Positions 1 through 5,289 are shown, counted from the first letter of the stretch. The stretch: 5,289 bases of DNA from CBIHON01 sp966211965 (GCA_966211965.1 CBIHON010000095.1:1-5289); one strand, 5' to 3'. Notes: generated by a model from the sequence alone, not told the origin. Translations and numbers: made by a program.

Positions 1-7
1 GCCCACG

Positions 8-33
8 CCCCGCCCCCTGGGCGGGGGTTTGTT
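8..33 (+). terminator. Possible rho-independent terminator for a gene left of the window
   Basis: An 8-bp perfect, all-GC stem (8-15 paired with 19-26) closes a 3-base loop and is followed on the plus strand by a short T-rich tail (GTTTGTT). This polarity suits a plus-strand gene ending beyond the left edge, which would converge on the minus-strand cluster here. The T-tract is short and interrupted, so it could instead be another member of the GC-rich repeat family seen at 100-122. No gene served by it is visible. Confidence 0.35.
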
Positions 34-99
34 CTGGGGGGGGCACCACCCGACCCACAGGCCAGCATCCGTAACACGACCGCACTACCCCCTCCCCAG

Positions 100-122
100 C
101 CCTCCCCCTGCAAGGGGGAGGG
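100..122. repeat. GC-rich perfect inverted repeat (10-bp stem, 3-base loop)
   Basis: Bases 100-109 (CCCTCCCCCT) pair perfectly with 113-122 around the loop GCA, and the flank continues with C-rich sequence on the left (88-97). It lies 14 bp beyond the stop codon of the DUF559 gene. Neither strand has a T-tract immediately after the stem; the plus-strand T6 at 133-138 starts 10 bp away. It is therefore a poor classical terminator for the minus-strand operon, though the hairpin could protect or pause the transcript end. From memory, similar C-rich/G-rich palindromes are dispersed in many GC-rich proteobacterial genomes; family membership is inferred. Confidence 0.6.
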
Positions 123-136
123 AGCTCCCGCATTTT

Positions 137-499
137 TTACGAGGGGGAATCTAATGCCTCCGCGATGTGCAACAACACACCCTCCAAATTATTCAGCACA
201 TCATTGTTCCAAAACCGGAGAACTTGCCAGCCCCGCATTTCCAAAAATGCCGTTCTCCGCTCATCGTAAGCAAGCTGCTCTTGATGCTGCCCGCCATCAA
301 GTTCAATCACCAGCAATTTCTCAATGCAGGCAAAATCCGCAATGTAAGCTCCCACCGGATGCTGCCGTCTGAAGCGATGACTGTACACTTGTTTGCCGCG
401 TATCGCGTGCCATAACTTGCGCTCGGCGGCAGTCATATCCGCACGCAAAGCCCGCGCATGTCCGGTCGTCTCAGTTTTAATCCGCCGTAGCGTATCCAT
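137..499 (-). CDS. DUF559 domain protein (PD-(D/E)XK/Vsr-like endonuclease fold), function unknown
   Basis: This is a 120-residue protein that closely fits the DUF559 family, a small single-domain group with a predicted restriction-endonuclease-like fold related to Vsr. Visible features are an N-terminal helix with TAAERKLWHAIR (23-34), then FRRQHPVGAYIADF (43-56), then LVIELDGGQH (63-72). D55, E66, D68 and H72 are candidate active-site residues. A C-terminal VLRFWNNDVLNNLEGVL segment follows (93-109). The family's biological role is not established; nuclease activity is inferred from the fold. The ATG lies 9 bp beyond the liuC stop, with TAGG about 8 bases upstream, so it is probably translated from the liu transcript. 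Its GC is about 50% (121 of 240 bases over 181-420), against about 68% in samples of liuB, which suggests acquisition by transfer. Length is normal and the gene looks intact. Confidence 0.88.
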   Translation of the reverse strand: MDTLRRIKTETTGHARALRADMTAAERKLWHAIRGKQVYSHRFRRQHPVGAYIADFACIEKLLVIELDGGQHQEQLAYDERRTAFLEMRGWQVLRFWNNDVLNNLEGVLLHIAEALDSPS

Positions 500-508
500 C
501 TGCCCTGC

Positions 509-1309
509 CTAAACCAACCACCCCGGCTTACGCTTCTCCAAAAACGACCTCACCCCTTCCCGCCCTTCGTCGGAGGCCCGAATCGTAGCGATGCGCTCCG
601 CCGTATCGGCAATCAAGGCATCCGACAAGGGTTGACCGGCCACCTCGCGCACCAGGCGCTTGGCCTCCTTCACCGCATTCGGACTGGCCGAGACCAGCGC
701 CTTCACCATCTCCGCCGCCGCCGCATCCAGCGCATCCGCCGCCGTCACCGAATGTACAAAGCCGATGCGCAAAGCCTCCTGCGCGGAAAACCGTTCGGCC
801 GTCAAGAAGTAGCGGCGCGCCGCGTTCTCGCCCATTGCCTTGATCACGTACGGCGAAATAGTCGCGGGAATCAATCCGAGCTTGACTTCCGACAGGCAGA
901 AATTCACTTGCTCGGCCGCGATCGCGATATCGCAGGCGGCGACCAGCCCCATGCCGCCGGCATAGCAATCGCCCTGCACCTTGGCCAGCACCGGCTTCGG
1001 GCAGCAATAAATCGTGCGCAGCATCTCGGCCAACTGCCCGGCATCCGCACGGTTCTCCTCATGCGTATAGCCGGCCATTTTTTTCATCCAGTTGAGGTCG
1101 GCGCCGGCGCAAAAGGCCGGCCCTTGCGCGGCCAGAACAATAGCACGGATGCCTTCGGCCTCCCCCAATTCGCGGAATGCCCGGGTCAATTCATCTATGA
1201 CGGTTTCATTGAAGGCGTTGCGCACCTCGGGACGATTGAGCGTCACCGTGGCGAGCGGTCCGGCGATGGCGATACCGAGCGTGGCATTGGAGATCGTAGA
1301 AATAGTCAT
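509..1309 (-). CDS. liuC: 3-methylglutaconyl-CoA hydratase (enoyl-CoA hydratase/isomerase family)
   Basis: This 266-residue crotonase-fold enzyme most likely hydrates 3-methylglutaconyl-CoA to HMG-CoA, the step after LiuB in leucine breakdown in the cytoplasm. Family marks in order are VTLNRPEVRNAFN (22-34), the first oxyanion-hole segment FCAGADLNWM (66-75), the second with AGGMGLVAACDIAI (117-130), and FCLSEVKLGLIPATISPYV (137-155). E141 corresponds to the second catalytic Glu of crotonases. The first (rat hydratase Glu144) aligns with G121. As I recall, bacterial LiuC proteins also have Gly there, so I read it as family-typical and not damaged. The chosen ATG (1307-1309) has AAAGGG six bases upstream, overlapping the liuB stop. 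A longer reading to 1363 would only overlap liuB and add a non-family N-terminus. The pairing with liuB is the main reason to prefer this function over a generic enoyl-CoA hydratase. Confidence 0.88.
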   Translation of the reverse strand: MTISTISNATLGIAIAGPLATVTLNRPEVRNAFNETVIDELTRAFRELGEAEGIRAIVLAAQGPAFCAGADLNWMKKMAGYTHEENRADAGQLAEMLRTIYCCPKPVLAKVQGDCYAGGMGLVAACDIAIAAEQVNFCLSEVKLGLIPATISPYVIKAMGENAARRYFLTAERFSAQEALRIGFVHSVTAADALDAAAAEMVKALVSASPNAVKEAKRLVREVAGQPLSDALIADTAERIATIRASDEGREGVRSFLEKRKPGWLV

Positions 1310-1315
1310 AGGAAT

Positions 1316-1321
1316 CCCTTT
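1316..1321 (-). promoter_or_regulatory. Ribosome binding site that fixes the liuC start
   Basis: On the minus strand AAAGGG lies 6 bases before the ATG at 1309 and shares bases with the liuB stop codon TAA (1320-1322). It supports the 266-residue form of LiuC over the upstream in-frame ATG at 1363. It also implies tight coupling of liuC translation to termination on liuB. Confidence 0.65.
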
Positions 1322-2927
1322 ACATGCGGAATACGCCGAACTTGGTCTCCGGAATCGGCGCATTCAAGGCCGCGCTCAAGCCAAGTCCCAGCACCATGCG
1401 GGTATCGGCCGGGTCGATCACGCCGTCATCCCACAAGCGCGCGCTGGCGAAATACGGATGGCCCTGGTGCTCGTACTGGTCCTTGATCGGTTGCTTGAAT
1501 TCCGCCTCTTCCTCGGCGCTCCAGACGCCGCCCTTGGCCTCGATACCGTCGCGCTTGACGGTTGCCAGCACGCTGGCCGCCTGGTCGCCGCCCATCACCG
1601 AAATGCGCGCATTGGGCCACATCCACATGAAGCGCGGCGAAAAGGCGCGGCCGCACATGCCATAGTTGCCGGCGCCGAAACTGCCGCCGATGATGACGGT
1701 GAATTTCGGCACCGCCGCAGTGGCGACCGCCGTCACCATCTTGGCGCCGTTGCGCGCGATGCCTTCGTTTTCATACTTGCGCCCGACCATGAAGCCGGTG
1801 ATGTTTTGCAGGAACACCAGCGGAATCTTGCGTTGGCAGCACAGCTCGATGAAGTGCGCGCCTTTCAAGGCCGATTCGCTGAACAGAATCCCGTTGTTGG
1901 CGATGATGCCCACCGGCATGCCGAGGATATGGGCGAAGCCGCAGATCAGCGTGGCTCCGTAGCGCGCCTTGAATTCGTCGAACTCGCTGCCGTCGACGAT
2001 GCGCGCGATCACTTCGCGCACGTCGAAAGGCTTGCGCGTGTCGACCGGAATCACGCCGTACAATTCCTGCGCCGGATATTTCGGCTCGACCGGTTCGCGC
2101 AGTACCAGTTCATGCTTCTTCTTGCGGTTCAGGTTCGATACGATGGAACGCGCCAGCGACAGCGCATGCAGATCGTTTTGAGCCAGGTGATCGACCACGC
2201 CGGATAAGCGCGTATGCACGTCGCCGCCGCCCAGATCTTCCGCCGTCACCACTTCGCCGGTGGCGGCTTTCACCAGCGGCGGACCGCCGAGGAAAATCGT
2301 GCCCTGGTTCTTGACGATGACCGACTCGTCGCTCATGGCCGGCACATAGGCGCCGCCGGCGGTGCAGGAACCCATCACCACAGCGATTTGCGGAATGCCT
2401 TGCGCGGACAGATTGGCCTGGTTGAAAAAGATGCGGCCGAAATGGTCGCGGTCGGGAAAGACCTCATCCTGGTTCGGCAGATTGGCGCCGCCCGAGTCAA
2501 CCAGGTAGATACAGGGCAGGTTGTTTTGCTGGGCGATTTCCTGGGCGCGCAAATGCTTCTTCACCGTCATCGGATAATAGGTGCCGCCCTTGACGGTGGC
2601 ATCGTTGCAGACGATCACGCATTCCTGCCCGGCGACACGGCCGATGCCGGTGATGATGCCGGCCGAAGGTGCGGCGTCTTGATACATCCCGTAGGCGGCG
2701 AGTTGTGAAAACTCAAGAAACGGCGTACCCGGATCGAGCAGCATCTGCACCCGCTCGCGCGGCAGCAGCTTGCCGCGCGCGGTGTGCTTGTTGCGGGCAT
2801 CCTCGCCGCCGCCCAGGGCGATTTTTTCCACCTTGGCCTTGAGGTCGTCGACCAGGACTTGCATCGCGCCCGCATTCGCCTTGAACTCATCCGAACGCGC
2901 ATTCAATTTTGATTCAAGAATTGTCAT
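1320..2927 (-). CDS. liuB: 3-methylcrotonyl-CoA carboxylase carboxyltransferase (beta) subunit
   Basis: This 535-residue protein moves a carboxyl group from carboxybiotin on the alpha subunit to 3-methylcrotonyl-CoA, giving 3-methylglutaconyl-CoA. Length and sequence fit the MCC beta family from end to end. The N-terminal carboxyltransferase half carries HTARGKLLPRERVQMLLD (48-65), VDSGGANLPNQ (143-153) and the oxyanion segment GSCTAGGAYVP (186-196). The C-terminal half carries LQNITGFMVG (373-382), GGSFGAGNYGMCGRA (414-428) and FMWMWPNARISVMGG (433-447). Geranyl-CoA carboxylase (AtuC) is the nearest alternative, but the neighbouring liuC favours MCC. The start overlaps the stop of the YchJ-like gene as ATGA, with GGAAA seven bases upstream inside a 12-bp palindrome (2934-2945). 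The partner biotin-carrying alpha subunit (liuD) is not in the window, although it would be needed for activity. Confidence 0.95.
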   Translation of the reverse strand: MTILESKLNARSDEFKANAGAMQVLVDDLKAKVEKIALGGGEDARNKHTARGKLLPRERVQMLLDPGTPFLEFSQLAAYGMYQDAAPSAGIITGIGRVAGQECVIVCNDATVKGGTYYPMTVKKHLRAQEIAQQNNLPCIYLVDSGGANLPNQDEVFPDRDHFGRIFFNQANLSAQGIPQIAVVMGSCTAGGAYVPAMSDESVIVKNQGTIFLGGPPLVKAATGEVVTAEDLGGGDVHTRLSGVVDHLAQNDLHALSLARSIVSNLNRKKKHELVLREPVEPKYPAQELYGVIPVDTRKPFDVREVIARIVDGSEFDEFKARYGATLICGFAHILGMPVGIIANNGILFSESALKGAHFIELCCQRKIPLVFLQNITGFMVGRKYENEGIARNGAKMVTAVATAAVPKFTVIIGGSFGAGNYGMCGRAFSPRFMWMWPNARISVMGGDQAASVLATVKRDGIEAKGGVWSAEEEAEFKQPIKDQYEHQGHPYFASARLWDDGVIDPADTRMVLGLGLSAALNAPIPETKFGVFRM

Positions 2928-3325
2928 TTTGTTTTTTCCGGAAAACTGCCATCCACATAAAACCAGCGCCCCTCTTCGCGCACGAAGCGGCTCACTTCAT
3001 GCAGGCGCTGCGCCCTGCCCTCGATCTTGTAACGCGCGACGAATTCGACTGTCGCCTCCTCTCCCATCGGCACATGCCTGCGCACTTCCAGGCCCAGCCA
3101 TTTGCCGCCCAGGTCGGCCTTCAATTCGGCCAGCGCGGGACGCGTGCGCGGATACCAGCTTGCGTGCACGAATTCCGGCAAGTTCAGCGCGTAGGCGCTA
3201 TAGCGGGCACGCATCAATTTTTCCGCCGTCTCGGGCAGGATGCCGCGATGATAGGGCTCGCAACATTGCGCATAGGTGCCGCCGCCGCAAGGGCAGGCGG
3301 GGATGGTGTTCTGCTTGCGTGTCAT
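2924..3325 (-). CDS. ychJ: YchJ-like (UPF0225) SEC-C motif protein
   Basis: This 133-residue protein is of the YchJ/UPF0225 type. The N-terminus carries a SEC-C zinc-binding motif, with Cys at 11, 13, 21 and 22 in CPCGGGTYAQCC. After it come the family core with EKLMRARYSAYALN (35-48), KWLGLEV (75-81), VEFVARYK (93-100) and the closing ERGRWFYVDG-like block (as EEGRWFYVDG, 117-126). It ends soon after this block, so it lacks the second, C-terminal SEC-C motif that E. coli YchJ has. The core resembles the NTF2-like fold; the molecular role is unknown, and SEC-C motifs in general bind zinc and, in SecA, partner proteins. The gene starts 4 bp after the acyl-CoA dehydrogenase stop with no strong ribosome site, so reinitiation is likely. 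Its own stop overlaps the liuB start (ATGA). Nothing in the sequence gives it a metabolic function. Confidence 0.88.
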   Translation of the reverse strand: MTRKQNTIPACPCGGGTYAQCCEPYHRGILPETAEKLMRARYSAYALNLPEFVHASWYPRTRPALAELKADLGGKWLGLEVRRHVPMGEEATVEFVARYKIEGRAQRLHEVSRFVREEGRWFYVDGSFPEKTK

Positions 3326-3329
3326 CAGC

Positions 3330-4457
3330 TTACAAAGCCCGCCCGATCAATATCTTTTGAATATCGCTGGTGCCTTCATAAATCTGGCACACCCGCACGT
3401 CGCGATAAATCCGCTCCACCGGAAAATCCGTCACGTAGCCGTAGCCGCCATGGATCTGCAGCGCGTCCGAGCACACCCGCTCGGCCATTTCACTGGCAAA
3501 CAGCTTGGCCATCGCCGCTTCCTTGAGGCAAGGCTTGCCGGCATCTTTCATGCTCGCCGCATGCCAGATCAACTGGCGCGCCGCTTCGATTTGGGTCGCC
3601 ATCTCGGCCAGCTTGAATTGCACCGATTGATGTTCGAACAAGGTCTTGTCGAAGCTGACGCGGTCCCTGGCGTAGGCCAGCGCGGCTTCGAACGCAGCGC
3701 GCGCCATGCCGACCGCCTGCGAGGCGATGCCGATGCGTCCGCCTTCCAGGCCGGACAAGGCGATCTTGTAGCCATGCCCTTCCTCGCCTATCAGGTTTTG
3801 CGCCGGCACGCGGCAATTCTCGAACAGGATTTGCGCGGTATCGGAAGAATGCTGGCCCAGCTTGTCTTCCAGCCGAGCCACGATATAGCCGGGTGTCGCA
3901 GTCGGCACCCAGAATGCGCTGATGCCTTTCTTGCCCGCGGCCTTGTCGGTAACCGCCATCACGATTGCGACATCGGCGTATTTGCCGCTGGTGATGAATT
4001 GCTTGACGCCGTTCAAGACATAATGATCGCCGTCCCTGGTTGCGGTGGTGCGCAAGGCCGAGGCATCGCTGCCGGCATGCGGCTCGGTCAGGCAAAACGC
4101 GCCGAGCATTTTTCCCTGCGCCAGCGGACGCAGCCATTGCTCTTTTTGCGCGTCGTTCGCATACGTCATCGCAATGCTGCAGACCGGGCAGTTGTTGACC
4201 GAGATCACGGTGGAAGTGCCGCCGTCGCCTGCCGCGATCTCTTCCAGCACCAGCGCCAGCGAGACGTAGTCGAGGCCTGCGCCGCCGAGCGCCTCCGGCA
4301 CCGCCACGCCGTAGGCGCCGAGTTCGGCGAGCCCGCGCAATTCTTCTTGCGGAAAGTGATGTTCCTTGTCCCAGCGCGCGGCATTGGGTGCAAGGCGCTC
4401 TTGCGAAAACGCGCGCAGCGCATCGCGGATCATTTCGTGCTCGGGAGTCAGTAGCAT
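3330..4457 (-). CDS. Acyl-CoA dehydrogenase, short-chain/branched-chain (butyryl or 2-methylbutyryl) type
   Basis: This 375-residue flavoenzyme would oxidise an acyl-CoA to its trans-2-enoyl-CoA and pass electrons to ETF. The first family signature is FCLTEPHAGSDAS (121-133), and the second is QIHGGYGYVTDFPVERIYRD (334-353). The flavin-contacting segment around FITSGKYAD (154-162) is present. The catalytic base is expected at E361 in IYEGTSDIQ, the position used by short- and medium-chain and 2-methylbutyryl enzymes. Isovaleryl-CoA dehydrogenases carry their base in a GLDxER-like segment; here that segment reads GLEGGRIGIAS (237-247), with G240 at the glutamate position. Location next to liuB suggests an isovaleryl-CoA role, but the residues favour butyryl- or 2-methylbutyryl-CoA. 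The ATG at 4457 has no good Shine-Dalgarno and follows a possible terminator. The exact substrate is uncertain; the family is secure. Confidence 0.93.
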   Translation of the reverse strand: MLLTPEHEMIRDALRAFSQERLAPNAARWDKEHHFPQEELRGLAELGAYGVAVPEALGGAGLDYVSLALVLEEIAAGDGGTSTVISVNNCPVCSIAMTYANDAQKEQWLRPLAQGKMLGAFCLTEPHAGSDASALRTTATRDGDHYVLNGVKQFITSGKYADVAIVMAVTDKAAGKKGISAFWVPTATPGYIVARLEDKLGQHSSDTAQILFENCRVPAQNLIGEEGHGYKIALSGLEGGRIGIASQAVGMARAAFEAALAYARDRVSFDKTLFEHQSVQFKLAEMATQIEAARQLIWHAASMKDAGKPCLKEAAMAKLFASEMAERVCSDALQIHGGYGYVTDFPVERIYRDVRVCQIYEGTSDIQKILIGRAL

Positions 4458-4470
4458 AAATTCGTATCGT

Positions 4471-4490
4471 AAAAAAGCCCGTTACCAGGC
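4471..4490 (-). terminator. Small hairpin plus T6, possible terminator or attenuator between the SDR and acyl-CoA dehydrogenase genes
   Basis: Read on the minus strand, GCCTG and CGGGC (4477-4490) pair as a 5-bp stem with one G-U pair around GTAA, a GNRA-type tetraloop, followed at once by six T (4471-4476). It starts just after the SDR stop codon. The stem is short for an efficient terminator, so partial termination is more likely than complete. Two copies of CCTGGTAA (4493-4500 and 4482-4489) lie 11 bp apart; the first contains the SDR stop and the second forms part of the hairpin. Confidence 0.4.
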
Positions 4491-4491
4491 A

Positions 4492-5166
4492 TTACCAGGT
4501 AAGCGGCTTGCCGTCGTAATTGATAAATTTCCCGTTGTCGGCGCGGCCGAGCCTGGCCAGCATCGCCCGCAAACTGGCTGCGCTTTCTTCCACCGGCAAA
4601 GTGGCTTGCGCGCCGCCCATGTCGGTCCGCACCCAGCCCGGATGAATCGCGACGCAGACCGCACCCTGCGGGCCGAAGGTCAGCGCGGCATCGGCCAACA
4701 CGGAGTTGAGCGCGGCCTTGCTGGCGCGGTACAGGCTGCCGTCGGTGCTGCCGCGCAGGCTGATGGACCCCATGCGCGAGGAAATCGCGGCCAGCTTGCC
4801 ATTCGCATTCGCGACCAGCGGTCCGATCAGGGGCAGCAGGTACATCGCGGCCAGGACATTGGTGTGCATCACGGCGTCGAAATCCGCATCCGAAGGCACT
4901 TCCAGGCCGTGCGTGCGCGGGCCGTAGACGCCGGCATTCAAGATCGCGACGTCGAGCAATTCACCGTCGAGCTTCCAGCCCAGCGCCGCGCAATAGTCGC
5001 GGTTGGTGACGTCGAGCCGCACCGGATCGCATCCGAGCGCCGTCAGTTCCTCCAGGTCCTGTTCCTTGCGGGCGGTGGCGATCACGCGCCATCCGTCCGC
5101 GCGGTACTGGCGCACCAGTTCACGGCCGATGCCGCGCGAGGCGCCGATGATCAATGCTGTGGGCAT
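4492..5166 (-). CDS. Short-chain dehydrogenase/reductase, C-factor/sniffer-like
   Basis: This 224-residue classical SDR is an NAD(P)-dependent oxidoreductase of unknown substrate. The nucleotide-binding loop is GASRGIG (8-14), preceded by the beta strand TALII. R33 in ATARK after the second strand hints at NADPH preference. LDVTN (51-55) would contact the adenine, and LNAG (76-79) stabilises the sheet. The catalytic set is N103, S130 in ISSRMGS, Y146 and K150 in YRASK. HPGWVRTDMGG (175-185) is the usual post-catalytic segment. The RMGSI stretch after the serine and the closing FINYDGKPLTW are typical of the CsgA C-factor/carbonyl-reductase sniffer subgroup. It is the first gene of the cluster, with a strong ribosome site. 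It ends 34 bp before the acyl-CoA dehydrogenase with a possible terminator between, so membership in the liu transcript is uncertain. No leucine-pathway step requires it. Confidence 0.9.
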   Translation of the reverse strand: MPTALIIGASRGIGRELVRQYRADGWRVIATARKEQDLEELTALGCDPVRLDVTNRDYCAALGWKLDGELLDVAILNAGVYGPRTHGLEVPSDADFDAVMHTNVLAAMYLLPLIGPLVANANGKLAAISSRMGSISLRGSTDGSLYRASKAALNSVLADAALTFGPQGAVCVAIHPGWVRTDMGGAQATLPVEESAASLRAMLARLGRADNGKFINYDGKPLTW

Positions 5167-5171
5167 GAGTA

Positions 5172-5178
5172 CTCCTTA
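5172..5178 (-). promoter_or_regulatory. Strong Shine-Dalgarno for the SDR gene
   Basis: TAAGGAG on the minus strand stands 5 bases before the ATG at 5166. It is the best ribosome site in the window and confirms this start. A 4-bp CCTT/AAGG pairing just upstream could fold over it, but this is too weak to call a switch. Confidence 0.75.
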
Positions 5179-5234
5179 AAAACAAGGATCAGAGGGAGAC
5201 GGAGTCCCCGCGCTTTCTAATCCTGTAATGAGGA
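5179..5234 (-). other. Leader between the upstream inverted repeat and the SDR ribosome site, no gene
   Basis: This short stretch has no coding region. A promoter for the minus-strand genes would be expected here or further right. I tested TTGCGA inside the inverted repeat as a -35 box, but no acceptable -10 box follows at 16-18 bases, so no promoter is called. Confidence 0.4.
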
Positions 5235-5279
5235 GGTCAGAGTAATTTTCGCAAAAGACCGCGAAAAAAAACTCTGACC
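5235..5279. repeat. 45-bp nested inverted repeat, REP-like
   Basis: The outer arms GGTCAGAGT (5235-5243) and ACTCTGACC (5271-5279) are perfect 9-bp inverted repeats. Inside them TTTTCGC (5246-5252) pairs with GCGAAAA (5261-5267) around the 8-base loop AAAAGACC. Unpaired AA on one side and AAA on the other separate the two stems, giving a long two-part hairpin. I recall ACTCTGACC-ended palindromes as common dispersed intergenic repeats in Burkholderiales, often linked to REP-associated tyrosine transposases; that link is from memory and not shown here. No transposase is in the window. It could also act as a terminator or barrier for transcription entering from the right. Confidence 0.65.
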
Positions 5280-5289
5280 CGCCTTTCTT

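Larger units (their letters stand above)
1..136. other. Gene-free GC-rich tail downstream of the operon
   Basis: No plausible coding region is seen in this stretch on either strand. It contains the two GC-rich hairpins listed separately (8-26 and 100-122), a run of eight G at 36-43 and a C-rich block near 88-97. It would be the 3' untranslated region of the minus-strand operon and perhaps a convergent intergenic zone. Confidence 0.6.

Noticed and set aside
1310..1363. N-terminal extension of LiuC (18 extra residues from the ATG at 1363)
   Set aside because: It would overlap the liuB coding end, the residues are unlike the family, and a good ribosome site precedes the ATG at 1309.
632..1486. 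Plus-strand open frame across liuC and the end of liuB
   Set aside because: It crosses two real genes in antisense, is Arg/His-rich with no domain, and shows no ribosome site or neighbours on that strand.
1092..2207. Long plus-strand open frame (371 codons) opposite liuB
   Set aside because: It lies entirely antisense to well-supported liuB and liuC, its product is rich in Arg, Ala and His with no recognisable domain, and long antisense frames are expected opposite high-GC genes.
2934..2945. 12-bp palindrome TTTTCCGGAAAA at the YchJ/liuB junction
   Set aside because: It has no loop, lies inside coding sequence and is adequately explained by the Gly-Ser-Phe-Pro-Glu-Lys codons and the liuB ribosome site. 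Regulator binding is possible but unsupported.
3276..4454. Long plus-strand open frame (392 codons) opposite the acyl-CoA dehydrogenase
   Set aside because: It mirrors almost exactly a conserved dehydrogenase with both family signatures; the antisense product has no family features. It is a shadow of codon bias.
4366..5220. Plus-strand open frame opposite the SDR gene
   Set aside because: It is antisense to a complete SDR with an intact catalytic set, and its product resembles no family.
5179..5289. Sigma-70 promoter for the cluster
   Set aside because: No -35/-10 pair with acceptable match and 16-18 base spacing was found. The promoter may lie to the right of the window.
1..5289. CRISPR array, tRNA, rRNA, prophage or insertion-sequence genes
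   Set aside because: No regularly spaced direct repeats, no tRNA-like cloverleaf and no transposase, integrase or phage protein were seen on either strand.

Overview
The window looks like a piece of a betaproteobacterial chromosome, most likely from the Burkholderiales and perhaps Oxalobacteraceae. This is inferred from the high GC of the metabolic genes, the protein style and the type of intergenic repeats; no marker gene is present to prove it. All six genes I can support lie on the minus strand, so the window is transcribed from right to left.

Layout in transcription order: a 45-bp nested inverted repeat (5235-5279) and a gene-free leader; a short-chain dehydrogenase of the C-factor/sniffer-like type (4492-5166); a 34-bp gap holding a small hairpin with a T-tract; an acyl-CoA dehydrogenase (3330-4457); a YchJ-like SEC-C protein (2924-3325); the carboxyltransferase (beta) subunit of 3-methylcrotonyl-CoA carboxylase, liuB (1320-2927); a methylglutaconyl-CoA hydratase, liuC (509-1309); a DUF559 endonuclease-fold protein (137-499); and a GC-rich, gene-free tail (1-136) with two strong hairpins.

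From the acyl-CoA dehydrogenase to DUF559 the spacings are 4 bp, a 4-bp ATGA overlap, 10 bp and 9 bp, so these five genes are probably one transcript. The metabolic core is leucine/isovalerate catabolism: LiuB carboxylates 3-methylcrotonyl-CoA and LiuC hydrates the resulting 3-methylglutaconyl-CoA to HMG-CoA. The set is incomplete here. The biotin carboxylase subunit (liuD), HMG-CoA lyase (liuE), the regulator (liuR) and a canonical isovaleryl-CoA dehydrogenase (liuA) are not in the window. The acyl-CoA dehydrogenase has its catalytic glutamate at the short-chain/branched-chain position, not at the isovaleryl-CoA dehydrogenase position.

Three things depart from an ordinary liu operon: the YchJ-like gene translationally coupled to liuB, the low-GC DUF559 gene sitting directly behind liuC beside a GC-rich hairpin repeat, and the nested REP-like inverted repeat upstream of the cluster. 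I see no clear new defence or mobile system; these are the places I would look first.
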